DNA of 64,000 bases from Phycisphaeraceae bacterium (GTDB lineage: Bacteria; Planctomycetota; Phycisphaerae; Phycisphaerales; UBA1924), in contig JACKHF010000001.1 in NCBI GenBank assembly GCA_020639155.1, forward strand, positions 1,736,001 to 1,800,000. The letters are read 5' to 3'. Under the pieces are notes generated by a model that did not search any database, was not told where the DNA came from, and saw nothing but the letters and a program-made list of their open reading frames with translations. The translations under genes were made by a program, and so were the position numbers. Shown here one piece after another: positions 35,078-43,133 of the stretch; position 1 is the stretch's first letter; every line of letters starts with the position of its first letter.

Positions 35078-36475
35078 ATGTTCAAAGCGTTTGCCAACAT
35101 CTTCAAGATTCCCGAGTTGCGAACAAAGCTGCTGTTCACCTTTGGCATGCTCGCGATTTATCGCATCGGCTATTGGATTCCGCTGCCCGGCGTTGATCAG
35201 CAGGCAATTGCCGATCTGACTCGCAATATCTCGACGAACACTGATAGTGCAGCGGCAAACGCTGTGTCGATGGTCGCAATGATGTCAGGTGGCAGCCTGA
35301 GTAACGCCACGGTGTTCGGGCTTGGCATTATGCCATACATCACTGCTGCCATCATCTTCCAGCTGCTCGGATCTGCGATTCCTCGCATTAAAGAGATCCA
35401 GCAGGAAGGGCCAACCGGCCAGCAGAAGATTCAGGAATGGACGAGGTACGCAACGCTGGGTGTTGCTTTGCTGCAATCATTCTTCTACCTGCAGCTGATG
35501 TACCGCCAGAGCATTATCGAGGTGTCCTGGATGGGCAACCCGATGTGGTGGATCATGGCAGTTGGTGTGCTGACGGCAGGCGCCATGTTCCTGATGTGGC
35601 TTGGCGAGCAGATTGATCGTCACGGCATCGGCAGCGGCGCTTCGTTAATCATTACCGCGAGTATCCTGACCGGTATCCCCGGTGCGCTCAACACGCTGCG
35701 ACAGAGCTTCGATCAGTCCAATCCGGACTCAATCCATGTCTCGGGTCTGCTGATTCTGTTCGCAGGATTTGTGACTGTGACAGCGGGTGCGGTGTTGTTG
35801 ACGGTGGCCCAGCGTCGCGTGCCGATCCAGCAGGCAAAGCACATGCGCGGCCGATTGCAGGTTGGTGGTCAGAAGAGCTATCTTCCGTTGCGTGTGAATC
35901 ATGCTGGCGTTATGCCGATCATCTTTGCCAGTGCGCTGATGACCATTCCGTCTGTATTGTTCGAGCAACTCGGTACACTTGCAGCGACCAGCGATTCCTG
36001 GTTCAGTTCAATCGTTGGATTCATCAACCGATCCTTCAGTCCTGCGACAGTCGCGTTCCCTTATGTGCTGGCGTATATCGTGCTCGTGTTCTTCTTCAGC
36101 TACTTCTGGATCACGGTCCAGTTCAGCCCGGAAGATATTTCCAAGCAGCTTCGCGACTCCGGATCGTTTATCCCGGGTTTGCGTCCGGGACCCCGTACTG
36201 CTGAATACATCGATACGGTGATGAGCCGAATCACGTATTGCGGCGCGGGCATTCTGGCTGTGATGGCGATATTGCCATCGATTGTGGCTGCAGGATTCAA
36301 TATCCCGTTCCTTGTGACGCAGTTCCTTGGAGGAACTGGTCTGCTGATTGTGGTTTCGGTGACGCTGGACTTCATCCAGCGAATCGAGGCTGCATTGATG
36401 ATGCGAAACTATGGCGGCTTCCTCTCCGGGGAAGATACGAACGCCAAGAAGCGAATTCGTGGGCCTCGCGGCTGA
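35078..36475 (+). CDS. secY: Protein translocase subunit SecY
   Basis: 465 residues with ten membrane spans. FTFGMLAIYRIGYWIPLPGV opens it; the plug and pore region has MMSGGSLSNATVFGLGIMPY and the cytoplasmic loops RIKEIQQEGPTGQQKIQEWT and RRVPIQQAKHMRG contact SecA or the ribosome. The C-terminus ends MMRNYGGFLSGEDTNA. It forms the inner-membrane protein-conducting channel with SecE and SecG. adk, map and infA, which often follow secY, are absent here. Confidence 0.97.
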   Translation: MFKAFANIFKIPELRTKLLFTFGMLAIYRIGYWIPLPGVDQQAIADLTRNISTNTDSAAANAVSMVAMMSGGSLSNATVFGLGIMPYITAAIIFQLLGSAIPRIKEIQQEGPTGQQKIQEWTRYATLGVALLQSFFYLQLMYRQSIIEVSWMGNPMWWIMAVGVLTAGAMFLMWLGEQIDRHGIGSGASLIITASILTGIPGALNTLRQSFDQSNPDSIHVSGLLILFAGFVTVTAGAVLLTVAQRRVPIQQAKHMRGRLQVGGQKSYLPLRVNHAGVMPIIFASALMTIPSVLFEQLGTLAATSDSWFSSIVGFINRSFSPATVAFPYVLAYIVLVFFFSYFWITVQFSPEDISKQLRDSGSFIPGLRPGPRTAEYIDTVMSRITYCGAGILAVMAILPSIVAAGFNIPFLVTQFLGGTGLLIVVSVTLDFIQRIEAALMMRNYGGFLSGEDTNAKKRIRGPRG

Positions 36476-36513
36476 GAAACGTGCCCGAAACGGGCGTGCG
36501 AGGCACGGGTGAT

Positions 36514-36542
36514 TCGTCAAATCGGGTGGGACCTGCTAGCAT
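36514..36542 (+). promoter_or_regulatory. Putative internal promoter before rpmJ
   Basis: TCGTCA and TAGCAT lie 17 bases apart, about 75 bases upstream of rpmJ. A small GCCCG/CGGGC hairpin precedes it just after secY. This would give the alpha-operon part its own promoter. Called by eye. Confidence 0.4.
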
Positions 36543-36621
36543 CAGGCCTGTTCAAGTCCGGTTTGGACATGAAACACGACAATACTGGCTTCTTGCCGGT
36601 GGTCTGGATTGGGGTTGAGGA

Positions 36622-36738
36622 ATGAAAGTCAGATCAAGTGTCAAGCGTATCTGTAACCAGTGTCAGGTTGTCCGTCGAAAGGGCAAGGTGCGCGTGATCT
36701 GCAAATCAGATCCGAAGCACAAGCAGGTGCAGGGCTAA
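36622..36738 (+). CDS. rpmJ: 50S ribosomal protein L36
   Basis: 38 residues: MKVRSSVKRICNQCQVVRRK followed by GKVRVICKSDPKHKQVQG. All four zinc ligands of the C+ form are present (C11, C14, C27, H33). It is too short for standard open-frame cut-offs but matches the family throughout. TTGAGGA precedes the ATG. It lies between secY and rpsM as in many bacteria. Confidence 0.97.
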   Translation: MKVRSSVKRICNQCQVVRRKGKVRVICKSDPKHKQVQG

Positions 36739-36812
36739 GGCTGGGATTCGAATGCACATATCCACTGGGGGCAATGAGTCCCGGTGTGTTTGGATGAATG
36801 GAAGGATTGACC

Positions 36813-37187
36813 GTGCCACGTATCGCAGGTATTGACGTTCCCGATCGAAAGAAGATCTATTACGCGCTCCAGTACGTTCACGGTATTGGGCCGAAGTTCG
36901 CTGCTGAGATCCTCACTGAAGCGAAGATCGACCCGAATCGCCGCGCAAACGAGTTGAACGAGATCGAGACCGCAACGATTAGCCAGATCATCGACACGAA
37001 CTACATCGTGGAAGGTGCGCTGCGTCGTCAGGTGTCGCAGAACGTTCAGCGTCTGAAGGACATCCGTTCATATCGTGGCGATCGTCATCGCAAGGGGTTG
37101 CCAACGCGTGGTCAACGCACCCGCTGCAATGCTCGCACCCGCAAGGGACGTAAGAAGACTGTTGCTGGCAAGAAGGGCGTGAAGTAA
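36813..37187 (+). CDS. rpsM: 30S ribosomal protein S13
   Basis: 124 residues from GTG 36813 (PRIAGIDVPDRKKIYYALQY), chosen because GGAAGG lies eight bases upstream; a start at 36798 would add five residues and lack a site. YVHGIGPKFAAEIL and RSYRGDRHRKGLPTRGQRTR are diagnostic. S13 forms bridges in the 30S head. Confidence 0.96.
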   Translation: MPRIAGIDVPDRKKIYYALQYVHGIGPKFAAEILTEAKIDPNRRANELNEIETATISQIIDTNYIVEGALRRQVSQNVQRLKDIRSYRGDRHRKGLPTRGQRTRCNARTRKGRKKTVAGKKGVK

Positions 37188-37259
37188 AACCGTATTTGAT
37201 ATTCGTCAGATCGACAGTCGATTGAGACTGGCACAGATTGAGTTTGGAGTGAGCGCCAG

Positions 37260-37637
37260 ATGGCAAAGAAAGTCCGCAAGATCCGCAAGCATGTCCCCAA
37301 GGGCGTTGTGCATGTCAAAGCGACGCACAACAACACGATCGTGACGATCACCGACCCCAACGGCGAAACGCTGTGCTGGGATTCGGCTGGCACCATCGGG
37401 TTCAAGGGCGCCCGCAAGTCCACGCCGTTCGCAGCGACGCGTGCGGGCGAGAACTGTGGCCACAAGGCTCGCAAGATGGGCATGAGCGAGATCGAGGTTC
37501 GCATCAAGGGCATGGGACCCGGGCGCGAAGCTGCGGTGAACGGCGTTTGCAGCGCGGGGCTGCGTGTCTCGGCTGTTGAGGATCACACCCCCGTGCCTCA
37601 CAACGGCTGCCGTCCTCGTAAGAAGCGCCGCGTGTAA
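37260..37637 (+). CDS. rpsK: 30S ribosomal protein S11
   Basis: 125 residues. GVVHVKATHNNTIVTITDPN, STPFAATRAGENCGHKARKM and the C-terminal TPVPHNGCRPRKKRRV are conserved, including the HNG site. S11 lies on the platform near the mRNA exit. rpsD (S4) does not follow; rpoA does after 177 bases. Confidence 0.97.
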   Translation: MAKKVRKIRKHVPKGVVHVKATHNNTIVTITDPNGETLCWDSAGTIGFKGARKSTPFAATRAGENCGHKARKMGMSEIEVRIKGMGPGREAAVNGVCSAGLRVSAVEDHTPVPHNGCRPRKKRRV

Positions 37638-37814
37638 GTCAGAATATCTACGTGTGTTCGCACACGTTTGGCGCATTGGCGCTGCACAGTTTGTGATCCC
37701 GCGTGACAGAAGGACCTGCTGCAGAACGTCGACCGAGCAGCATCTCCGTGCTCCGCAAGTGGATCGTTTCGATGAGTGAATGCACCCATCTCGGTCGATG
37801 GAACTTGAGGAAGT

Positions 37815-38834
37815 ATGAAGCGCGTCCGTTGGCGTGGGCTTGAGTTGCCGCATCGCGTGGTGACCGACCCGAAGTTTACATCAAACACATTTGGTCGTTT
37901 TTATGTCGAGCCCTTCGAGCGGGGATTCGGCACAACGGTCGGAAACTCACTCCGGCGTGTGCTGTTAAGTTCGATCGAAGGCGCCGCTGTGTACGGCATC
38001 AAGATCGCTGGCGCTCAGCATGAGTTCTCGTCGCTCAACGGCGTGATTGAGGATGTCACCGACATCGTGCTGAACGTCAAGAACCTGATCGTAAAGATGG
38101 ATGCCGATGAGCCGAAGGTCATGCGCGTTGCAGCACGCGGTCCTGGCGAGGTCACAGCCGATCTGATCGAAGCCGATCCTTCCATCTCGATAGTGAACAA
38201 GGACCTTGTGCTTTGCACTCTGACAGAGCCTGTCGAGTTTGAGATGGAACTCTACGTGCAGAAGTACCGTGGATACGTGCCCGCATCAGATCAGTACAAC
38301 ACGCGCGATGAGCAGGACATCGGGTTCATTGAGGTTGACGCGACCTACTCGCCTGTCAAGCGTGTCCGGTACAAGGTCGAGGACACCCGCGTCGGCCAGA
38401 AGACAAACTATGACAAGCTGATTCTGGATATCTGGACTGATGGCACTGTGACGCCCGAGATGGCGCTCGTCGAATCCGGCAAGATCCTTCGCAAGCACCT
38501 CAACCCGTTCGTCCAGTTTACTGAGCTTGGGCAGGTTCGTGTCTCCGAGGAAGCAGCAGCAGCTGCTGGCGTGGACGAGGAACTGATCCGCAAGCTGAAC
38601 ATGCCGATCACAATGCTCGAACTCTCGGTTCGGGCAGTGAACTGCCTTGAGTCGGCTCGGATTGATACCGTCGCCCAACTCATCCAGCAGCCTGAGAACG
38701 AGTTGCTCAAGCTTCGCTCGTTTGGTCGTACCAGCCTGCGTGAGGTCAAGCGCAAGCTGCAGGATATCGGGCTGGAACTTGGCATGGACCTGCCAGAGGG
38801 CTACGCAAACCAGGTCGCGGTAGGCGCACTCTGA
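37815..38834 (+). CDS. rpoA: RNA polymerase subunit alpha
   Basis: 339 residues. The N-terminal dimerisation domain has GRFYVEPFERGFGTTVGNSL followed by RRVLLSSIEG; the C-terminal domain has LELSVRAVNCLESARIDTVA and LRSFGRTSLREVKRKL, the helix-hairpin-helix that binds UP elements and activators. Length and order are normal. It is 177 bases downstream of rpsK. Confidence 0.98.
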   Translation: MKRVRWRGLELPHRVVTDPKFTSNTFGRFYVEPFERGFGTTVGNSLRRVLLSSIEGAAVYGIKIAGAQHEFSSLNGVIEDVTDIVLNVKNLIVKMDADEPKVMRVAARGPGEVTADLIEADPSISIVNKDLVLCTLTEPVEFEMELYVQKYRGYVPASDQYNTRDEQDIGFIEVDATYSPVKRVRYKVEDTRVGQKTNYDKLILDIWTDGTVTPEMALVESGKILRKHLNPFVQFTELGQVRVSEEAAAAAGVDEELIRKLNMPITMLELSVRAVNCLESARIDTVAQLIQQPENELLKLRSFGRTSLREVKRKLQDIGLELGMDLPEGYANQVAVGAL

Positions 38835-38919
38835 TTTTCTTCCCCGTGTCGGACCAACGTCCAATGCGGGTTTTTCGTTTATTTTCGCGGATTTGAGGGT
38901 AGCTCATGCTCGTATGCTC

Positions 38920-38948
38920 TGGTCAAACGGAGCATTCTGCCCTAATAT
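38920..38948 (+). promoter_or_regulatory. Putative promoter of rplQ
   Basis: TGGTCA and TAATAT are 17 bases apart in the 236-base gap before rplQ. The bases right after the -10 box, CTTGGCCC, are identical to those after the rplU promoter at 45955-45983, and a related GCTG..TCGGG string follows in both. Confidence 0.5.
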
Positions 38949-39070
38949 CTTGGCCCGTCGCAGCTGCTGCTCGGGTGGGAAGGGTGATTTGTACATATCG
39001 CGCTTGTGTGAAATCGCACGAGCGTTGTGAGAACTGAAATCGTGCAGACTTGCACGGGTGGGATAGTCAT

Positions 39071-39730
39071 ATGCGTCATCGCAAGGCAGGATACAAGCTC
39101 AACCGCACGTCGGCTCATCGTCGTGCCATGTTCCGCAATATGGCAGCTTCGCTCTTTGAGCACGGCCAGATCGTCACAACGATGCCCAAGGCAAAGGCGG
39201 TCCAGCCGATGGTTGAGAAGATCATCACCAAGGCAAAGCAGGGCGATCTGCATGCGCGTCGGCAGGTGATCTCGATGCTGGGTGGTGATCGTCGCGCGTT
39301 CGGCTGGCTCTACACACCCGCAGGTGCGACCGAAGAGGAAAAGGACGCAGTAAACGAACTGCGTGAGCGTGCGGAGATGTACTTCACAGTGCCGGAGTCC
39401 TCAACGGTCGAGCGGAACCGATACGGTGAGCTTCGCAAGGCACCTCGTCTCGTTCGCCACATCTTTGAGAATGTCGCACCGCGCTATGCTGATCGTGCGG
39501 GCGGATACACACGCATCGTGAAGCTCGGCCAGCGGCGTGTGGGTGATGCAACCGAGCTTGTCCTGATCCAGTTTGTTGGCTCAGAGGACGGGCCCGAGAT
39601 TGGTGGGCAGCTTTCTACCCGTCGTCGCACTGCGGACAAGCGTACTGCGTTTGCTGCAAAGCTCCGCAAGGAACGTGGTGCCAAGGCATCGACAAAGGCT
39701 GAGGAGCCAGCGGGTACCGAGGGCGAGTAA
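39071..39730 (+). CDS. rplQ: 50S ribosomal protein L17 with internal insertion and C-terminal extension
   Basis: 219 residues from ATG 39071; usual L17 has about 120. MRHRKAGYKLNRTSAHRRAM and ENVAPRYADRAGGYTRIVKL are standard. Between them, residues about 71-125 (YTPAGATEEEKDAVNELRER and RNRYGELRKAP) are an insertion not present in common L17, and residues 172-219 form an added, charged tail. L17 sits at the bottom of the large subunit near the tunnel exit. A promoter and a terminator frame it, so it is likely its own unit. Confidence 0.94.
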   Translation: MRHRKAGYKLNRTSAHRRAMFRNMAASLFEHGQIVTTMPKAKAVQPMVEKIITKAKQGDLHARRQVISMLGGDRRAFGWLYTPAGATEEEKDAVNELRERAEMYFTVPESSTVERNRYGELRKAPRLVRHIFENVAPRYADRAGGYTRIVKLGQRRVGDATELVLIQFVGSEDGPEIGGQLSTRRRTADKRTAFAAKLRKERGAKASTKAEEPAGTEGE

Positions 39731-39759
39731 ATCGTTCGTTCGGCTAAGATTTATACCTG

Positions 39760-39790
39760 AAACGCCCGTGATTCAAACGGGCGTTTTTTG
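39760..39790 (+). terminator. Rho-independent terminator after rplQ
   Basis: A 10-base-pair stem AAACGCCCGT / ACGGGCGTTT with a 7-base loop, followed by a T tract. It closes the ribosomal cluster. Confidence 0.9.
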
Positions 39791-40070
39791 TGGGAACAGG
39801 TGGATCGTGTTATATGAGTATGACAGTGCTGCAAATCGGCCAGCGTCGACAGCTTGTGTCGTTTTACGTATTCTTTGTGCTGTCTCAACAGACATGTGGT
39901 AAAACTGTCTGGTTTACAACATCTTCGTTTCATCTCAGCGCGATGTAAACAAGAAAAAACACCGCTTCATGTAGAATCAGATACTCGTGCTTGGAAGAGC
40001 ACGTGTGAGAGAAGACACGCGCGTTGCGTAATCGTCACGATGTTGCGACGGTGCGTGGCGCGATCAATCT
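39791..40070. other. Non-coding gap after the ribosomal cluster
   Basis: About 280 bases with no recognisable gene, RNA or repeat. It likely contains the promoter for the lamin-tail gene but no convincing box pair was found. Confidence 0.45.
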
Positions 40071-40089
40071 GAGAGAGAAAGAGAGAGAG
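40071..40089 (+). repeat. GA-dinucleotide tract at the ribosome-binding site
   Basis: GAGAGAGAAAGAGAGAGAG lies directly before the ATG at 40092 and supplies the only GA-rich ribosome-binding region. Its length could vary by slippage, which would change spacing to the start. Confidence 0.6.
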
Positions 40090-40091
40090 TC

Positions 40092-40769
40092 ATGACACGT
40101 TCATTCTGCGCTGCTTCGGCAGCGATTGTTGTTGCGTTCGCATCATCGGCTGCGATGGCAGATCTCGTGATTACGGAGGTGATGTCGCAGACCACCTCAG
40201 GTACTGCGGGCACCATCAACGGCGACTGGTGGGAGCTTACAAACTCTGGTGCAGCAGCGATTGTGCTCGGTGGATTCTCATGGGCTGATACAGAAGACCA
40301 GATTGGTGGTCCCACTCCTCAGCCAAACTTCTTCCCCGGTGTGACGATCAATCCCGGCGAATCCATCATCATCCTCGAAGAGGACACAGCAAATCTCGCT
40401 GCATGGCGTTCAAACTGGAACGTCACAAACAATCTCCAGATTCTTGCGACCGATGTGATGCTCCCCGACCCCAGCGGCAATGGCGACACGTTCTCCGGGC
40501 TGTCGAGCAATGGGGACGCGGTGTATTTTTACGATCCCGCTGGAACGCTTATCGACGCGTTCATCTTTGGTTCGGTGAATCCGCGTGGCACATCCTTCGA
40601 GCGTGACATTTTCGGCAATGACCTCGGAGTGAGTGTTGTCGGTGAGAATGGCGCGTACATGGGGGCGAATGGCGATGTTGGTTCGCCAGGTGTTGCGGTT
40701 CCAGCTCCGGGCGCAATGTCGTTGTTTGGGCTTGCAGCATTCGCTGCCCGCCGCCGTCGAGCACGCTAA
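40092..40769 (+). CDS. Secreted lamin-tail-domain protein with PEP-CTERM-like anchor
   Basis: 225 residues. Signal peptide at residues 1-23 (hydrophobic run ending AAMA). Residues about 24-170 look like a lamin-tail (LTD) beta-sandwich: LVITEVMSQT, DWWELTNSGAAAIVLGGFSW and VTINPGESIIILEED. The C-terminus, VPAPGAMSLFGLAAFAARRR plus RAR, has the order Pro-rich motif, hydrophobic helix, Arg cluster of PEP-CTERM sorting signals, which are cut by an exosortase. No exosortase lies in the window. Binding target unknown. Confidence 0.75.
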   Translation: MTRSFCAASAAIVVAFASSAAMADLVITEVMSQTTSGTAGTINGDWWELTNSGAAAIVLGGFSWADTEDQIGGPTPQPNFFPGVTINPGESIIILEEDTANLAAWRSNWNVTNNLQILATDVMLPDPSGNGDTFSGLSSNGDAVYFYDPAGTLIDAFIFGSVNPRGTSFERDIFGNDLGVSVVGENGAYMGANGDVGSPGVAVPAPGAMSLFGLAAFAARRRRAR

Positions 40770-40835
40770 GAGCGCACTTTGTTCCATAACGACACATACA
40801 CATCTGCGCGTGATGCGCAGCGAAAGGATGTACAC

Positions 40836-41708
40836 ATGCGTACAACATCAGTTTTTGCGATCCTTGCGTTTGCAAGTTCAGCGTTCGGTCAGTTCAGTCT
40901 GTCCAACTACACACACACAGCAACCTACTCCCTGCCCGCGATTCCAGCATCTGAAGCATCTGCTGTAACATACAACTGGGACACCGGCACACTGTTTGTG
41001 CTCGGCGACGAGGGCGATGCGCTGGTCGAGGTTGACACCATGGGCAATCAGCTCTCCGTGATGACACTCACAGGGTTTGATGACACGGAGGGTCTGACAT
41101 ATCTCGGCAATGGCAACTTCGCTATCGGCGAAGAACGTTTGCAGAACGTCTACAAGATGACGTACACCGCGGGTGGGTCTGTTGATCGAAGCGCACTTCC
41201 CGGCGCATCGATTGGTCCAACGATCGGCAACACCGGCATCGAGGGATTCTCGTATGATCCTCGCAACGGTGAGTACGTGCTTGTGAAAGAGAAGACCCCG
41301 CAAGCGGTGTATCAGACAGCAATCTCTTTTGCGCTGCCGATCGGGCCGGACATCAATCCGCCGAACCTGTTCGATCCAACATTGCTTGGCGTGTCGGATC
41401 TTTCAGACGTGCAGGTGCTCGCAACTGTTCCCTCACTGATCGGAACAGCTTCCGAAGATAACCTCCTGATCTACAGCCAGGAATCACGCCTGCTGATGGA
41501 GGTGACGCGCGCAGGATCGATTCTCAGCAGCTTTGACTTTTCATTGATCGCTAATGATGCTGAGGGTGTCACGATTGATGCGGCTGGAAACATATACGTC
41601 GTTGGTGAAACGCCAGAGATGTACGTGCTGACACCCATCCCCGCGCCGGGATCATTAGCACTCTTTAGTGCAACTGGTCTGATTGCAACCCGTCGCAGAC
41701 GATCATAG
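40836..41708 (+). CDS. Secreted SdiA-regulated/esterase-like beta-propeller protein with PEP-CTERM-like anchor
   Basis: 290 residues from ATG 40836 with AAAGGA upstream. A signal peptide (residues 1-18, ending SAFGQ) is followed by a propeller-like domain with TYNWDTGTLFVLGDEGDALV, TGFDDTEGLTYLGNGNFAIG and EGVTIDAAGNIYVVGE, resembling SdiA-regulated/YjiK proteins. The C-terminus IPAPGSLALFSATGLIATRR plus RRS is a second PEP-CTERM-like anchor. It follows the lamin-tail gene by 66 bases and probably shares its message. Confidence 0.7.
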   Translation: MRTTSVFAILAFASSAFGQFSLSNYTHTATYSLPAIPASEASAVTYNWDTGTLFVLGDEGDALVEVDTMGNQLSVMTLTGFDDTEGLTYLGNGNFAIGEERLQNVYKMTYTAGGSVDRSALPGASIGPTIGNTGIEGFSYDPRNGEYVLVKEKTPQAVYQTAISFALPIGPDINPPNLFDPTLLGVSDLSDVQVLATVPSLIGTASEDNLLIYSQESRLLMEVTRAGSILSSFDFSLIANDAEGVTIDAAGNIYVVGETPEMYVLTPIPAPGSLALFSATGLIATRRRRS

Positions 41709-41733
41709 ACAAGCGCTCTGAAAATCACTTGTG

Positions 41734-41778
41734 TACGACCTCGTGTATTGAAACCGTCCGAGGTCGTATTGTTTTTTG
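41734..41778 (+). terminator. Rho-independent terminator after the propeller gene
   Basis: TACGACCTCG and CGAGGTCGTA pair in a 10-base stem with a 15-base loop, followed by TTGTTTTTTG. It lies between convergent genes. Confidence 0.85.
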
Positions 41779-41795
41779 TATACAACACGGACTCG

Positions 41796-42911
41796 TTATT
41801 TCTTTGCGTGCTGGTATTCATTGAGTGCTTGAACCAGTCTGGCTCTTTGTACTTCGGATTCTGCGTGTTCAACAGCCTGTACCTGTGCTTTGATGGCCTC
41901 ATTGATGTCGCCTTGCAAGAAAAACACCCTTGCAAGCGTATTTAGCGATAATGGTTCCTTGTTCGCTTCGAGTTTGCACGCTTCCTTTGCAGCCAAAAGC
42001 GCGATGTTCAACTGTTCCGGTGTCAGTTTCATGTCCTGACTTACGATCGACCACGCAATAGTGTTCAGCGTGTTGGAGTCTTTAGCCCGGGTCGCCTCTT
42101 TCGTCAGTTCTTGCGCGGTTATCATCGCTGGTTCACACTGACCAGCGGTGAGCAATGATTGAAACTTCGGGAACAATAGATCCTTTGCAAGTATTGGATA
42201 ATCTCTTTGGGCAGTATCCCATGCAGTGAGCCCAGATTCAAGATCGTTCGGGAACATGCGCATGGCACTTATGAACGCTTCTTCGGCTTGTTTTACACGA
42301 TCGGGGTCGATCGTGCTGTCCCAAGTGTCACTTGCGATCTTGTCGAGTGGCATTCGCAGAACCATTGGATGCCCAATCCATGCCACCGTACCAGTTCGAT
42401 CAATAACAAAGACCTTCGGGATTGATGCGTCACCTGACGCGTGCAGCCAATTGGTGTCCATGTTTTTTTTCTCGCCGTCGTAAGCTACGGCAAAGTCCAT
42501 TCGATCACCTTGTTTCGCAACAAACGAGGCCACCTTTGATTGTGTTTCCTGATCAAATGATGGCATCCATCCTCCTTCGACCTGGCGCATTTCTCGTACA
42601 TTGATGCTGATGATGGTCGTATCTTTGTCTTTATATTCAGCTTGTAGCTCTGAGAGGTGGGCGAACTGCTGAATGCATGGTCCACACCATGTTGCCCAGA
42701 ACTCGATGACATACACATGGCCTGTATTTAGCTTTGTAATAGGGTCGCCTTTGAGAAACTTCTCAACACTGAAAAGTGGATATGCGTCGCCAATCCGTAG
42801 CTTGGGAGTCTGATCAGAGCTGTGCAATGGATCGTCAGTTGATTGACCATGGGCTGTTGCAGCACAAACCAGTCCAAATAGGACCAAAGCGTAAAGACCG
42901 AATTGTCGCAT
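41796..42911 (-). CDS. TlpA-like thioredoxin-fold protein with C-terminal helical repeats
   Basis: 371 residues from ATG 42911, preceded by GGAGG at seven bases (the frame reaches 42926). Residues 1-22 are a signal peptide. The thioredoxin domain (about 35-195) has VIEFWATWCGPCIQQF with C76 and C79 and a later cis-Pro region SIPKVFVID. Residues about 200-371 are helical and TPR-like (LLAAKEACKLEANKEPLSLN, TLARVFFLQGDINEAIKAQV). It should act as a periplasmic thiol-disulfide reductase, perhaps scaffolded by the repeats; the partner is unknown. Confidence 0.82.
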   Translation of the reverse strand: MRQFGLYALVLFGLVCAATAHGQSTDDPLHSSDQTPKLRIGDAYPLFSVEKFLKGDPITKLNTGHVYVIEFWATWCGPCIQQFAHLSELQAEYKDKDTTIISINVREMRQVEGGWMPSFDQETQSKVASFVAKQGDRMDFAVAYDGEKKNMDTNWLHASGDASIPKVFVIDRTGTVAWIGHPMVLRMPLDKIASDTWDSTIDPDRVKQAEEAFISAMRMFPNDLESGLTAWDTAQRDYPILAKDLLFPKFQSLLTAGQCEPAMITAQELTKEATRAKDSNTLNTIAWSIVSQDMKLTPEQLNIALLAAKEACKLEANKEPLSLNTLARVFFLQGDINEAIKAQVQAVEHAESEVQRARLVQALNEYQHAKK

Positions 42912-43133
42912 GGTTGTCCTCCCCAAAGTATGCGCTTATATGTTCTTAACGCTATAACGACACGAGATCGCAAATGTTGCGCTTCGAGAGAGAAAAGAAG
43001 TGTCTGGAGGAGGTGACGTATCACGGCGATGCGAAAACAAGCCGATCAAGACCATCAACCCGGTTTTTGTTAGCCTAGAAGCAAGTGCAACTTCTATGCC
43101 ACAGCAATAAAGCGAGTCTAAGGAGTTGCTATA
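42912..43133. other. Intergenic gap between lpxB and the TlpA-like gene
   Basis: 222 bases upstream of the TlpA-like gene on the minus strand. Nothing definite is seen besides AT-rich sequence near 42935-42955 that may hold its promoter. Confidence 0.35.
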
